This document shows, piece after piece, positions 1 through 9,969 of a stretch of 30,341 nucleotides of DNA. The notes beneath the pieces are model-generated. The model saw only the letters and a list, made by a program, of their open reading frames with translations. It searched no databases and was not told the DNA's origin. The stretch is from assembly GCA_001969505.1 (NCBI GenBank), contig LSSK01000278.1, positions 1 through 30,341 on the forward strand, in the 5' to 3' direction. The stretch comes from Zancudomyces culisetae (lineage: Eukaryota > Kickxellomycota > Harpellomycetes > Harpellales > Legeriomycetaceae). A program made the translations under genes and the position numbers. Position 1 is the first letter of the stretch, and every line of letters starts with the position of its first letter.

Positions 1-60
1 TATTCAAATTTATGTGTATGTTTATGCGTATATGTATGCAGAAGGGTAGTTGAAACCTAC

Positions 61-341
61 TGATTGAATTCTCTGGAACAGCAACGACCACACCGTTGAT
101 GATATCCAAAGTGTCGAGAACTTTTCCTCCTGGTTATTTTTTTTCCAATTTTATGATTAGTTTTTGATAAGAATTGGTAACAGGTTGAAATGTAGAATTT
201 TATCACAACACTTGCACACAAAGCAAAAAAAAACCAGCGAAATTAAAAAAACAGTTTACCCATTCCTGCGACAGAATCCAAAGCACTGGTTCGAAGGTTG
301 TCAGCACAGCCTTTGCGGAATACAACTATATATCTTTCCAT
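61..341 (-). CDS. PBI2: Proteinase B inhibitor (I9 / PBI2-like), 5' part of a spliced gene running off the left edge
   Basis: Small cytosolic inhibitor of the subtilisin-like vacuolar proteinase B; family members resemble a free subtilisin propeptide. Exon 1 (341..260) begins with ATG and encodes MERYIVVFRKG followed by ALDSVAGM. Exon 2 starts at 129 and encodes GGKVLDTLDIINGVVVAVPE. Together they follow the Pbi2 pattern (FIV..K, LDSV..AGG.I, .FDIIKG..I.VP). The intron (259..130, 130 nt) has a GTAAAC donor, an ACTAAT branch site about 25 nt before the acceptor, and a CAG acceptor; joining keeps the frame. After VPENS the sequence turns into CATA-rich non-coding-like DNA, so a second intron probably starts at GTAGGT (60), with the C-terminal exon outside the window. 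A TATA-like CATATAAATG (429..420, minus) lies about 80 nt upstream of the ATG. The exon 2 end is uncertain. Confidence 0.75.
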
Positions 342-3300
342 TGTTTTAATCTAAAGTTTTAGAGAACTCAATTCAAATGATTTTGAATAGCAAAAAGGGC
401 TGGCTGTATTCCTTTTTGACATTTATATGCATTTAGTCAGGTTTTAATCTTTAAATTGAGGGGGGGTTGTTGAGCAATGTAATAATCAGGTGGTCAATTT
501 CGATAAATCCGCTTATAAAAAATAGCGAGAAAAGTTAGCAAATGACAAAAAATTAACTAAACTCATTGGCTGGGTTGCAATTTGTTTGTAAAGTGATTGG
601 TCTGCTCTTTATACTCCACCAGTACTCGCATATTTTCGAAACCTGTAACAGATAGCCACCAACAGAGCTAGCGTACAGTAATAAATCTGACAAGCCATCT
701 GAAACGCCCGAAATGGTTATTGTTGAGGAAATAAAGAAACATATTTGTGTGGCTACACAGCAAACAAACCACTACTGTGCACTGGTGTGCTTTTAATTTC
801 ACATTCAAAACAGTATTAAAATAGCTATTGTAGTTTGACTCCAGGAAACGGTGTCGCGGGTATACTTGAAAGCAAGCACCTTATTACAAGACCAGAAACA
901 AAACCCACTTACAATGTGTAAATTATCCACATCAACTGGTATATCACTGAGCATTCACCAAGCAGCCAGAAAAGTGAAAAAGTACAGTAGTGTAAACCTT
1001 GTATTCGTACAAACCACCACCCTCCTCGCTCACCCAACAAAGCACACTGTTAGCTCTTTTTCGAGGTTCATAGTTATTTATTAATATATATGGATCCACT
1101 AACACCTTCTGCCTTTAAATGAGTACCTTTATACGTATTAAAAAAATATTATTATTATAGAGAGCAAGCAATGGTTTGTGTATTTAACCCTTAGAAATAC
1201 TACACTATTTTATCAATATCGCCTTGTTACTTTCCAACCTCATACAAAACACAAACATAAACATGCAAAATAAAAGTTTGGCAAAAAAATGGACCTGGGT
1301 AATAAGCTATGAGTAAAGTCGTAGCAATTACCTACATAGCTTCACACACACACACACACACATACTCTCTCTCTCCATTACAACCTCTTAAAGATCCAAA
1401 GGATTGACATACCAATGAAAGAAATTTAACCAAATTACAGCTCAGTGAATCGGAATGGAGGTATTTGATGTTTGGGTGTATGGCATAGTTATTGGAAACG
1501 AAATCCGCTATACCATTCTTAATTATCTGAATAAGTAACTTATGGGCTACGGTTTGTACAAATTTCCGACTATGGGCTGGCCCATTGTTTGGGGACGGAG
1601 TTTACTGTAAACAATAGGTTTCTTGTTTTTCACCTACCCTTTGCAAATTTCACTAAAATTGGAGAAACATAAGTATAGTAAATAGCTGGTGAATTCTCCC
1701 CCCTTATTTTTTTTATTTTTTTTATTTTGTGTGTTTTTTAAATTTTAAAGCTTGTTTATTTCCCACTTCCCAATAATGTAAAAATATAAAGGTCCAGAGC
1801 TAGGTGTGCATGCTCTTTGATAATTGAGGATGTGGGTGGACCTAGTGCTACTATCCTCTTTCCGCAAAGGCGAAAACTCGAATTAAATTGTGATATCTGT
1901 TCCGCTTAGTACGAAGTAGCCTATAGGGAGATGGGCTCAAATCTTGCATCGCCAATTATATTAGAGTATACTTATTAAACCAGGTCTACTCTGGCAGCAT
2001 TTGTGCAGTTTAATGATATGCTTTAAATTTTATTTTATGAGGAAAGTTGCTCCTTCTGGCCCATTGTTTATTGGTAACCCTTCCTCACTCCTCCTTCCCC
2101 TCCCTTCTGTTTCTGGTTGTAGTAAGTAATGGTCATAAATTGAAAGATCGAGCCAGTGATTCGAGAATTTGTAACCTTTAAAAAAAAAACTTGCAGGAAA
2201 GTTGGTAGGTGGATAGCTTTTTTTTTTCTGCAATGACCACCAATGCTCTAAGAAAACAGTCAGACTGAGCGGGAAACACTCGAAATGCGTATATACTTTT
2301 TTGCCATTGGAGTATGCTCCAGTAAAAGAGCAGTGTAAAAAAGAATAATATTAATTGTGGGCCATTTCAACCTTGTTATATATTTCATAAACCCAGAACA
2401 CAAGTTAAACGGCCCTCCTCCCCCTCTTGAAATTGGTTAATGTACAACAACTCTGTTCTAGTGCCTTTTTATTTCATCGTTGAAAACCCCAATACTAAAG
2501 ATAATCAACACAAACAAGCTGATATATACTGCTATTTAACTTTATGTATATGTTTATAAAAATCGCTGTGTTCAAAAATATTTCGTATAAATACACCATT
2601 ACAACCACAATAGGTTTCCAAAAACATTAATCGTTGGTGTATTGTTTATTTCTTTTGATATTCGATAAAACAACTTTGATTATAAAGTTTATTTGTTTAT
2701 AGCAGTTAGCAGGTCGGTATAGCTACATTAGGCTGTCTTTTGTTTATTGACAATTGTTTATTTGTTTGTCTGAATCATATTCACAATTTTTCCGACATAC
2801 TTTTGTTGATGGTGCAAAGCTGTTTTCAGAAAGAAAACACCAAACAACTAACCAATAAGTATAAAAGTAATACTTCCAGTATATCCTGGAAATTCACAGC
2901 GATTATAGGTAAGTTTAATTTCGTCTAATTTCTATGCAGGGGGGGTGAGGGTTTGTGAATTGTCTTTCAGCATTTTGGTTTGTTTATTTATTTGCCTGCT
3001 TGCTCAACGATTTTGCAATACAATTTTTTCCTCAATCCAAAAAAAAAAAGTGGTAGCTACCCAATCATAATCAGATAATGCAAACTTAATCTCGAATATT
3101 GTAAATGAGATTCGGTCTTTCTAATCAAACCTATTAACAACAAATAGAATAATTGAACAAGGTTAACTACCAAGTTTTACTACTTAATTGGAGAGGGCAA
3201 TAAATATTAGCGTTGGCATCCTCTACACAACCTTGACAATCAGAAGACTCAACTACACTGGATCATACGCTGATACACAACCAGTAACCCATTAAATCAT

Positions 3301-4012
3301 TTTCACGTTTGTTTGACTCAGCTATCCAAAAGGAAATACCAGGATCCTATTTTGCCATTTTGATATTTAAAGGCAAACAAAAGTTTTATGAGACACCCTA
3401 TATAAATTGCTACGAAAGTTATAAAGAAAGAACAAGAAATACTGTGCGTGGGTTACGTACTGGATAATCAAGAGAAAACATTGTTCGGATATTTAACAAC
3501 ACCTTTGCCCACCTATTGTTCATACAAATTTTTTAAAACTACAGCCTCTCATAGCGTGAAGTATTACTAGGGTAACTATCGAGCAGAGATCTATTTTATG
3601 CGATCAGTTTTTTAAAAAACCCAAATCTAACAAAAGGGCATAAATATCAAAAGTGAATACATAGATATAAACCTCCACAACAGTACACTTTTTGAGCGCC
3701 GATTGAAGCATCCGAAAGATAACTGCACAAAATATAATATCTGTCGTATCGAAAACAAAGTCCAGATCATTGTATCGATACGTTACAACCAGATTGCTAC
3801 AGTGTTATACCTTCTCATTAAAAGCGATATTTTTTTTGGAGAAAAGAAAAAGAAAGAAAAGGCGCGGAATACATATATACAAATCAAAACGTAACACTCT
3901 CGACATTTTGGATTATTATTCGTACTAAGCACGTTCGCCAAGTTAGCCTGGAGTTTTGAGTACAAAAAAGAAGGGCAATATTTGTGCTAGTTCAAATAAA
4001 AAAAGCTCGCTG
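342..4012. other. Long intergenic region without a convincing gene
   Basis: About 3.7 kb between the divergent PBI2-like and PUF3-like genes. Short open frames occur on both strands, but none shows a recognisable family. It holds an (AC)n/(CT)n microsatellite near 1343-1375, two copies of the 14-mer CTGGCCCATTGTTT (1577 and 2056), eight TTGTTTA motifs on either strand, C-rich pyrimidine tracts (2078-2110, 2413-2428), and an AG|GTAAGT splice-donor-like site at 2909 just downstream of TATAAAAG (2860-2867). That site could begin a leader intron of the Puf gene, but a TATA box much nearer the Puf start makes this optional. Confidence 0.5.
1343..1375. repeat. (AC)n microsatellite followed by (CT)n
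   Basis: An uninterrupted CA dinucleotide run of about 10 units is followed, after a short break, by about five CT units. It sits in the non-coding stretch upstream of the Puf gene. Confidence 0.85.
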
Positions 4013-4021
4013 TATATAAAT
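4013..4021 (+). promoter_or_regulatory. TATA box of the Puf gene
   Basis: TATATAAAT lies about 120 nt upstream of the Puf start codon, immediately followed by another TATAAAA. The spacing fits yeast promoters, where transcription starts 40-120 nt downstream of TATA. Confidence 0.5.
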
Positions 4022-4139
4022 TATAAAAACACAGTAGATCAACAAACTACTTTGCCCAACAAGGGAGATAAAGAGGATATAAACCCAGTAACTGCAATTG
4101 TAGTACTTTTAACTTGTAAAGTAAAAAAGTGAGATAGTT

Positions 4140-7100
4140 ATGGAACAGATATTTATGACGGCATCCAATGGTGCAGAGGTTGGTCCACAAAGAAATAGGG
4201 GTATTAGAGACGCTTCAAACACATTTGCAGCAATGACACACAAGAAAGCTGCATTTAACGAGCGTAGAACCTGTAATAGTAATAGCTTTAACTTTGTGAA
4301 TGTGAATAATAGTGGTAGGATAATAGAGGGACAAGAGTTTTACAGGAATATTTTAAACAAAAACTCACTTGACGGTGGATCGGTGAAAAGCGTAGTGGAA
4401 GACAACGAATTTTTTACAGCTCCAAATTCCCAGTATTTATCGACACAAGGCTTTGACGGTTGTGTTTTGAGTAATAGTCATAAATTGAGTGATAATTACC
4501 CTAAAAACAAAAATCACTGGAGTATGAAAGAGGTTAACCAGAACGGTAATCTTACACACCTTGAAAGAAGTGTTTTCAAAGATACCCAAAATATGCCCAG
4601 TTTTTTAAGTATAAATCGTGGAGAAACACAAGTATCTCAGCTTGATAGATATGAATTTGGAAGATGGAATGGTGAGGCTTTACGCGGATCCTTTCCAAAC
4701 CAGTCTGGCAGCACCAGCATAAACACACACGCACCGCCTGGCATGAGAATGGAAATAGACCAATACGGTTACAATTTACCAGGAAAGAGAAACGATGTAC
4801 AGATAATAGATGCCGAAACCGAGAGAGGTGAGTTTGGCTTAGCGCACTTATACAATCCCCTGGTGTCTTGTAAATATAAGGATAGCAAGGATCACAAAAA
4901 CGCCGATGTTGATATTGCAAACCTTATGGAGGATGTTGAATTGCTAAATTCAGAACCATATTTGCCTTTTGCCTCCAATACTGAAAAGTATAGAAGGTAT
5001 ATTGAGACCAGGAAAAACAGCTCGTTTCTTGAAAACATTTATAGCCCTAGAATTTGTAAAGACCAAGGGGTTGTTGACAAAAATTCTACGAGCTATGGTT
5101 ATAGTAATTATAACCATGTAATTCATCAAAAGACATCAAGCAATGGAAGTTATCCAAACATCATAAAGTATGACGAAATGCCCAGGATGGACACTCTAGG
5201 GGAGCGTGCTATGTTTAACTCAAATCCTAGGAAAGGTGGAGTTAAAGATAAAGGTAGCATCAATGGGCACAATAGCGATGCTGAAGTGAGGTTTCAACAA
5301 TCACTATCCTTTGAACCCTCATTTAATATTGATGATGCTATTCATGTCAATGATATTGGGTTAGAGGTCGATAAGGAATATATGATGTATAACGATGCTC
5401 AACATATGGAGCTTATAAATGAGAAGCACAGATTGGGATCAAATCTAACATTGGGGTATATTAACGGGCATAACGGAGATAATTCTATTTTTATAAACAA
5501 TACAAACCGACCAAAAAATAATAATGCCGTGGTTGGAAATGTGAATCCTCAATTTGACACAGGATTCATGCCTAGAGACACCATTTATAATCTTAATCAG
5601 CATATGTTAGGGTATGGCAACCAAAACACGCAAAAGTATTTAAATAACCAATCTTGTGTCTCTTCTCAGCGCCATGGAGGTGCCTATGTGCAATATACAC
5701 CCAGATCAAACAGTTCAACTCTGTCCTCATCAACAGTATCGTCTTGCTCTATACTACTATCAAACCCAGCTTCTGAAAACTGGAGTAGAGAAAACAGTGT
5801 TGATACTGCAGCTGGGTCCTTTATGGAGGATTTAAGCAGAAATTATGGAGAGCAAAAGGAACAAAGTAATGGCTGCGGAACCAATTTTCTTTTTAGCAGA
5901 GTTAATTCAAAGGGAGAAAACGATGCGGAAAAGATAAAACAGTTGAATAGGCTCATTCATGAAATCAAAAATGCGAAGAACAACAAAATAGGATTAAGTG
6001 AGATTCGTGGATTTGTACTGGGTTTATGCACAGATCAACATGGTTCAAGGTTTATTCAGCAAAAATTGGAAGCGGCCGTAGTGACAATTAAACAAAAGGA
6101 ATTTATATTTGAAGAAATCGTTGCAGAAAAGAACGGTATTTTCCGACTGATGACAGATGTGTTTGGAAACTATGTGATTCAGAAATTTATTGAGTGTGGA
6201 TCACCATCTCAGATAGAAGTAATTTATGAATATATAATTGAAAAAAAACTAGTAACCACATTGTCGCTACAAACATATGGATGCAGGGTAATCCAAAAGC
6301 TAATTAAACATTTGCATCAGCTGAATATGGTGGAAAAACAGATAACCATTATAAATGAGTTTAAGGGGTCGGTGTTCAACTGTGCAATCGATCAGAATGC
6401 AAACCATGTTTTGCAGATGGGAATACAGTACATTCCACTGAACGCAATTCAATTTATAGCAGAGGAGCTCATAGAAGGCAAAAGGTGTCAGAATACTGCG
6501 AGAAGTTTCAACCAGAGCGATGCTAGAGGCAATGGTAGTGATAGTATGTTCGGAAATGTAGACAAAGACATGGCTGATTTAGCCGTCCTAGCTATGCATC
6601 CATATGGTTGCAGAGTAGTCCAGAGATTGGTGGAGCATGGTAGCGATGGCAGTGGCGATTTTGCGCGGTATACTATGGGATGTGCAGGCACAATAACAAC
6701 CACAAGCATGCTTGATAGACTAGCAGAGCAAATATATCCATATATCAGTTCCATGATTGTGGATCAGTACGGAAACTATGTTGTTCAACACTTGGTACAG
6801 TATGGGAATCAGCACCACCGAAAAAAAATACTGTCGCTAATGAACACCAGGATCTACGCCTTTGGCAAACATAAATTCGCCTCAAATGTACTTGAATCGG
6901 TTATTATATACAGTTCCAAGACTGATTTGCTTTCCCTTCTACTGTCAGAAAATGACATGCTCAAGTGTAACAACAGGAATGGGACTCCACTATTGGTGTT
7001 GATGGCAAAGGACCAATTCGCCAACTATGTAGTTCAGCGGCTTCTTGATACAAACTTCCCAGAAAACCCCAGGATCATTATTGATTGTCTGATGCCATAT

Positions 7101-7166
7101 CTGAGTCTTCTTAGAAAAAGCAGTTTTGCAAAGAATATAGTTTCCAAGCTGGAATCATTTCAATGA
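4140..7166 (+). CDS. PUF3: Puf3/Pumilio-family RNA-binding protein
   Basis: Sequence-specific mRNA-binding protein. Yeast Puf3 binds 3' UTRs of mRNAs for mitochondrial proteins and controls their decay and localisation. The 1008-aa protein has an Asn/Ser-rich disordered N-terminus (about 1-610) and a C-terminal Pumilio domain (about 612-1008). All eight repeats and their base-contacting residues are visible in order: SRFIQ, NYVIQ, CRVIQ, NHVLQ, CRVVQ, NYVVQ, SNVLE, NYVVQ. By the Puf code, read from repeat 8 to repeat 1, this predicts UGUANAUA, the Pumilio/Puf3 site. The domain carries unusual insertions: about 30 residues in the repeat 4-5 linker (782-812) and about 20 between repeats 5 and 6 (830-852), both Gly/Ser/Asn-rich. 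No intron is needed. The protein converges on PRE5 with 422 bp between stop codons. Assignment to the Puf3 subfamily rests on the code; the family assignment is secure. Confidence 0.95.
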   Translation: MEQIFMTASNGAEVGPQRNRGIRDASNTFAAMTHKKAAFNERRTCNSNSFNFVNVNNSGRIIEGQEFYRNILNKNSLDGGSVKSVVEDNEFFTAPNSQYLSTQGFDGCVLSNSHKLSDNYPKNKNHWSMKEVNQNGNLTHLERSVFKDTQNMPSFLSINRGETQVSQLDRYEFGRWNGEALRGSFPNQSGSTSINTHAPPGMRMEIDQYGYNLPGKRNDVQIIDAETERGEFGLAHLYNPLVSCKYKDSKDHKNADVDIANLMEDVELLNSEPYLPFASNTEKYRRYIETRKNSSFLENIYSPRICKDQGVVDKNSTSYGYSNYNHVIHQKTSSNGSYPNIIKYDEMPRMDTLGERAMFNSNPRKGGVKDKGSINGHNSDAEVRFQQSLSFEPSFNIDDAIHVNDIGLEVDKEYMMYNDAQHMELINEKHRLGSNLTLGYINGHNGDNSIFINNTNRPKNNNAVVGNVNPQFDTGFMPRDTIYNLNQHMLGYGNQNTQKYLNNQSCVSSQRHGGAYVQYTPRSNSSTLSSSTVSSCSILLSNPASENWSRENSVDTAAGSFMEDLSRNYGEQKEQSNGCGTNFLFSRVNSKGENDAEKIKQLNRLIHEIKNAKNNKIGLSEIRGFVLGLCTDQHGSRFIQQKLEAAVVTIKQKEFIFEEIVAEKNGIFRLMTDVFGNYVIQKFIECGSPSQIEVIYEYIIEKKLVTTLSLQTYGCRVIQKLIKHLHQLNMVEKQITIINEFKGSVFNCAIDQNANHVLQMGIQYIPLNAIQFIAEELIEGKRCQNTARSFNQSDARGNGSDSMFGNVDKDMADLAVLAMHPYGCRVVQRLVEHGSDGSGDFARYTMGCAGTITTTSMLDRLAEQIYPYISSMIVDQYGNYVVQHLVQYGNQHHRKKILSLMNTRIYAFGKHKFASNVLESVIIYSSKTDLLSLLLSENDMLKCNNRNGTPLLVLMAKDQFANYVVQRLLDTNFPENPRIIIDCLMPYLSLLRKSSFAKNIVSKLESFQ

Positions 7167-7588
7167 ATAAACAGGCTTTTGGTTTTTAATTTATTTAGTC
7201 AATGTGCTATTAACATGTAATTTTTTTGATATGGTTGTACTATTCTATTTCTTTTACCTAACTTTGACGAAATCACTACTTGAAATATAAAATATAAACT
7301 TTCTACATGAATCCAAAAAAAAAAAGGAACAAAGTTGCTTTGTGTATGGATAAACTTCCAAGCAGAGTTTTTCGAGGATTCAAGAATTGCAGTTTATTAC
7401 TATTATTCCTCATATTTCCATGTTTTAGGAGAGAGAGATTGGATTTTAGCAACTTGGATATTGGAAAAGTTGTCATGACACAGCCAACTGGGTAGCAAAT
7501 ATCTTCCTTTATTTCATTTAAATGACAAAAAAAAAAGGTAAAAGAACAAGTAAATTTGAGAGAGCGATATCAAAAAATATAACAAGAA
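7167..7588. other. Convergent 3' intergenic region
   Basis: The short space between the Puf gene (+) and PRE5 (-) contains both 3' UTRs. AATAAA follows the Puf stop codon within about 5 nt. A 62-codon ATG frame (7307..7495) lies here but has no recognisable motif and is treated as chance. Confidence 0.5.
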
Positions 7589-9056
7589 TTACTCGGCATC
7601 GTCGACAGGCATGCTGTTGTTTGAAGAAATATTATCCTCAAGCAAATCCAGATATTTTTGTGTGTCCTCACCATCAACAATTGTAAAGTCAGTGTTGCTG
7701 TCAATGTAGGAAATAGTGATATTATTACAATCAAGATGCTTGTCTTGGGGCAATGTGTCCCTTAATGCCTTTAGGCCATGAATAATAAGATCGTTGGTGG
7801 AAGCTGAGCAATCACCACTGCCATTATCATTAGCAAATGATTGATAGTGGCGTTCCAAGTATGTCCTCGCAGTTTGAGACCGTGAACCGATTGAATAGGC
7901 ATAGTATTCGGAAATTATCCCAGAAGGACTGAATTCAAACAAATGAGGACCCGTGGAGTCTTTTCCAATAGCCAGCAAACCCACGCCATAAGGCCTGCCT
8001 CCATAGGATTGTGTATTTTTTTGCGCCTCTATAAATCAAAGTCATAGGATGTAATGGTATTGTGATTTTATAAAAGATGATGGGTCTGGCCTAAAAGGGT
8101 GCACAAATGTGAAGAAAAAAAAAAAGAGAAACAAGAAAAAAGGATATGAAGTCTTACTTGTTCCAATTGCATCCATAGCTCTGTTTACTGGTTGTGGTCG
8201 ATCATAGACTATACGGTACTTCATGGCCTCGTTTCTTAAATAGTTGCTAAAAACAAAAGTATTCAAATATATGCATACATATTTAGCTTTACTCGATGTT
8301 AGTCCGAAATAAAACAAATAGTAAATTTGCTAGTAAACAGAATTCCTTTGAGAAATAAATATTCGAGATTGTTGTAAAAAGCATATATCTATAAAGTATA
8401 GCTATGGTACCTTAATATTCTGGCATCTGAGGTCAATCCAGCGATCGCCACACCCATATGTGAATCTATTTTGAAGATCTTTTTCTGGTAGCTGGCCAGC
8501 TTCTCATCGGGAGATCTCTACAAGTATGAATTTGAATTAATACCATTGATGAGAATAAAGAGAGGGATTAAATCATATTCATCCGTATATTGGAATTTGA
8601 TTTGAATTTGAACTTTTGCCCTTTTCTTCCCAATCACCACTTGATATCATGACTATATCAACCCCCCCCCTCACCTCCGTCCGAAAACAAAGATAGAAAG
8701 CCAAATGCGCACGTCATAGTGTTTATAAATAAAAAGTGAAGAAAACATTGATGTACAAACCTTCAATCCGATCAACACAGCACTGGTTGCCGACCTTAAT
8801 CCAACTACAGCCGAGCCCTGTTTTACTGCTTCGGTAGCATACTCGACTTGGAAAATCCGTCCCTGTGGACTCCAGGTTGTAGCATCATTATCGTACTGAT
8901 TTCGAAACTAAATGTATGATTGATATAGTATTAGTATTACTGTGAGATTGGTGTGTAGTGGCTGGATTGTGCTTAAACAATCTTGCGAGCTGAAAACCAC
9001 ATACAGATATTACATGCCTATTAATAAAAAATATAGCGCTGAAGTAGTTTTACCAT
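7589..9056 (-). CDS. PRE5: 20S proteasome alpha-6 subunit (PSMA1/Pre5), five exons
   Basis: Structural alpha subunit of the 20S proteasome outer ring, which gates substrate entry; alpha subunits are not catalytic. The exons on the minus strand are 9056..9054 (the ATG only), 8907..8761, 8517..8411, 8246..8158 and 8028..7589 (stop TAA), giving 261 aa. The spliced N-terminus reads [18 protein letters not shown], then IFQVEYA, the alpha-subunit signature. Later blocks are [63 protein letters not shown] and a C-terminal FTIVDGED. All match Pre5/PSMA1 closely, and every junction keeps the frame. Introns are 146, 243, 164 and 129 nt, with donors GTAAAA, GTTTGT, GTACCA and GTAAGA. Intron 1 has a TACTAAT branch site (8936..8930) and intron 3 an ACTAAC (8303..8298). 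The C-terminus is acidic. No Rpn4/PACE element (GGTGGCAAA) was seen upstream. Confidence 0.95.
8908..9053 (-). other. PRE5 intron 1, directly after the start codon
   Basis: This 146-nt intron begins at the nucleotide after ATG with a weak GTAAAA donor. It ends in TTTAG, with TACTAAT about 22 nt before the acceptor. The next exon begins with the Phe expected at position 2 of the family (MFRN in yeast Pre5), which fixes both the start and the splice sites. Confidence 0.85.
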
Positions 9057-9969
9057 GTTATTGTGGTCGTTGAGTCAAATCTGAAGGGTAGACCTTGAAT
9101 GATATTTTTGTTGTTGGTACAAAAGATTAGTATTTAAAAGAAGCTAGTTTCGAAAAGTTATTTGTAATTTCAGTTTTAGCTAGCAAACACCCGTTTTTTC
9201 TTTTTTTTCTTTTTTTTTGTTTTTGTTTTTGTTTTGAGGTTTGTGGGGAGGGGGGATTATAATTACCAGGAGGAGGATTTTTGTTTACTTTTAGGTAGAG
9301 AAAAAAAAATGTGATGACGTTGGCATTCAATTCCCCGAAATACTAAATCTTGTTGATGGTAATTGATGAATTTGTTATTTTCCACGCAAAACCCACACAA
9401 AACCCACACTACTAAAAAAAACATAAAAACATAAAAACAAAAAACTTGTTTTAAAGAAAAGGCAAGAAAAAACTACTATTTTTCTTGCTTTTGCTCTTAC
9501 TCTTACTCTTGCTGTTACTGTTGTTCTTGCACTTGTTCAGGAGACGTTAGAAAGTCAGTTATGACACGTTTGAACCGATGGATAAAAGTGAAGCTGGTAA
9601 AGTAATATCAAAAGACGTTGTAAACAAGGGAAGGTCAAGGTTAAAGCGGAGCTTATGCACTTGAGAAAAGAAAAGAAAAGAAAAGAAAAGAAAAGAAAAG
9701 AAAAGGAGGGAGAGTGTGACTTTAACTTTGGCAGTGACTAACATGCGTTAATGAGAATATATTAAGCTGTATTCAAAAAAAAATAATAGTAGTGATATAT
9801 GCAAGCAAAAATGAAGAGTAAGAGTAAGAAAAATAAATTAAAAAAACCAACAAGAAAGAAAATAAATTAATACAAGGGGGGGTTCAGAAAGTTTCCTTTC
9901 CTTTCATTTCATTTTAAGGAGTTAAATAGTGGCGAAAGGGAAGCGTGAAGGAGAGAATAAGAAAAAAAA
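9057..9969. other. PRE5 upstream region and homeodomain-gene 3' flank
   Basis: A non-coding stretch between two minus-strand genes. It contains long T/A runs, an AAAAG pentamer array, a G-rich tract near 9236-9255, and two opposite-strand copies of a CTCTTACTCTTACTCTT-type sequence (about 9491-9507 and 9812-9827). No gene was recognised. Confidence 0.5.
9665..9705. repeat. (AAAAG)8 pentanucleotide microsatellite
   Basis: Eight perfect tandem AAAAG units (9666-9705) form a pure purine tract on the plus strand. They lie in the likely 3' flank of the homeodomain gene and upstream of PRE5. Confidence 0.95.

Noticed and set aside
851-1084. 77-codon frame upstream of the Puf gene
   Set aside because: It begins at GTG with no nearby upstream ATG, has no motif, and composition is unlike the real genes here.
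7307-7495. 62-codon ATG frame between the convergent Puf and PRE5 genes
   Set aside because: It lies within overlapping 3' UTR space, starts in a Lys-rich A-run and shows no motif; length is at chance level.
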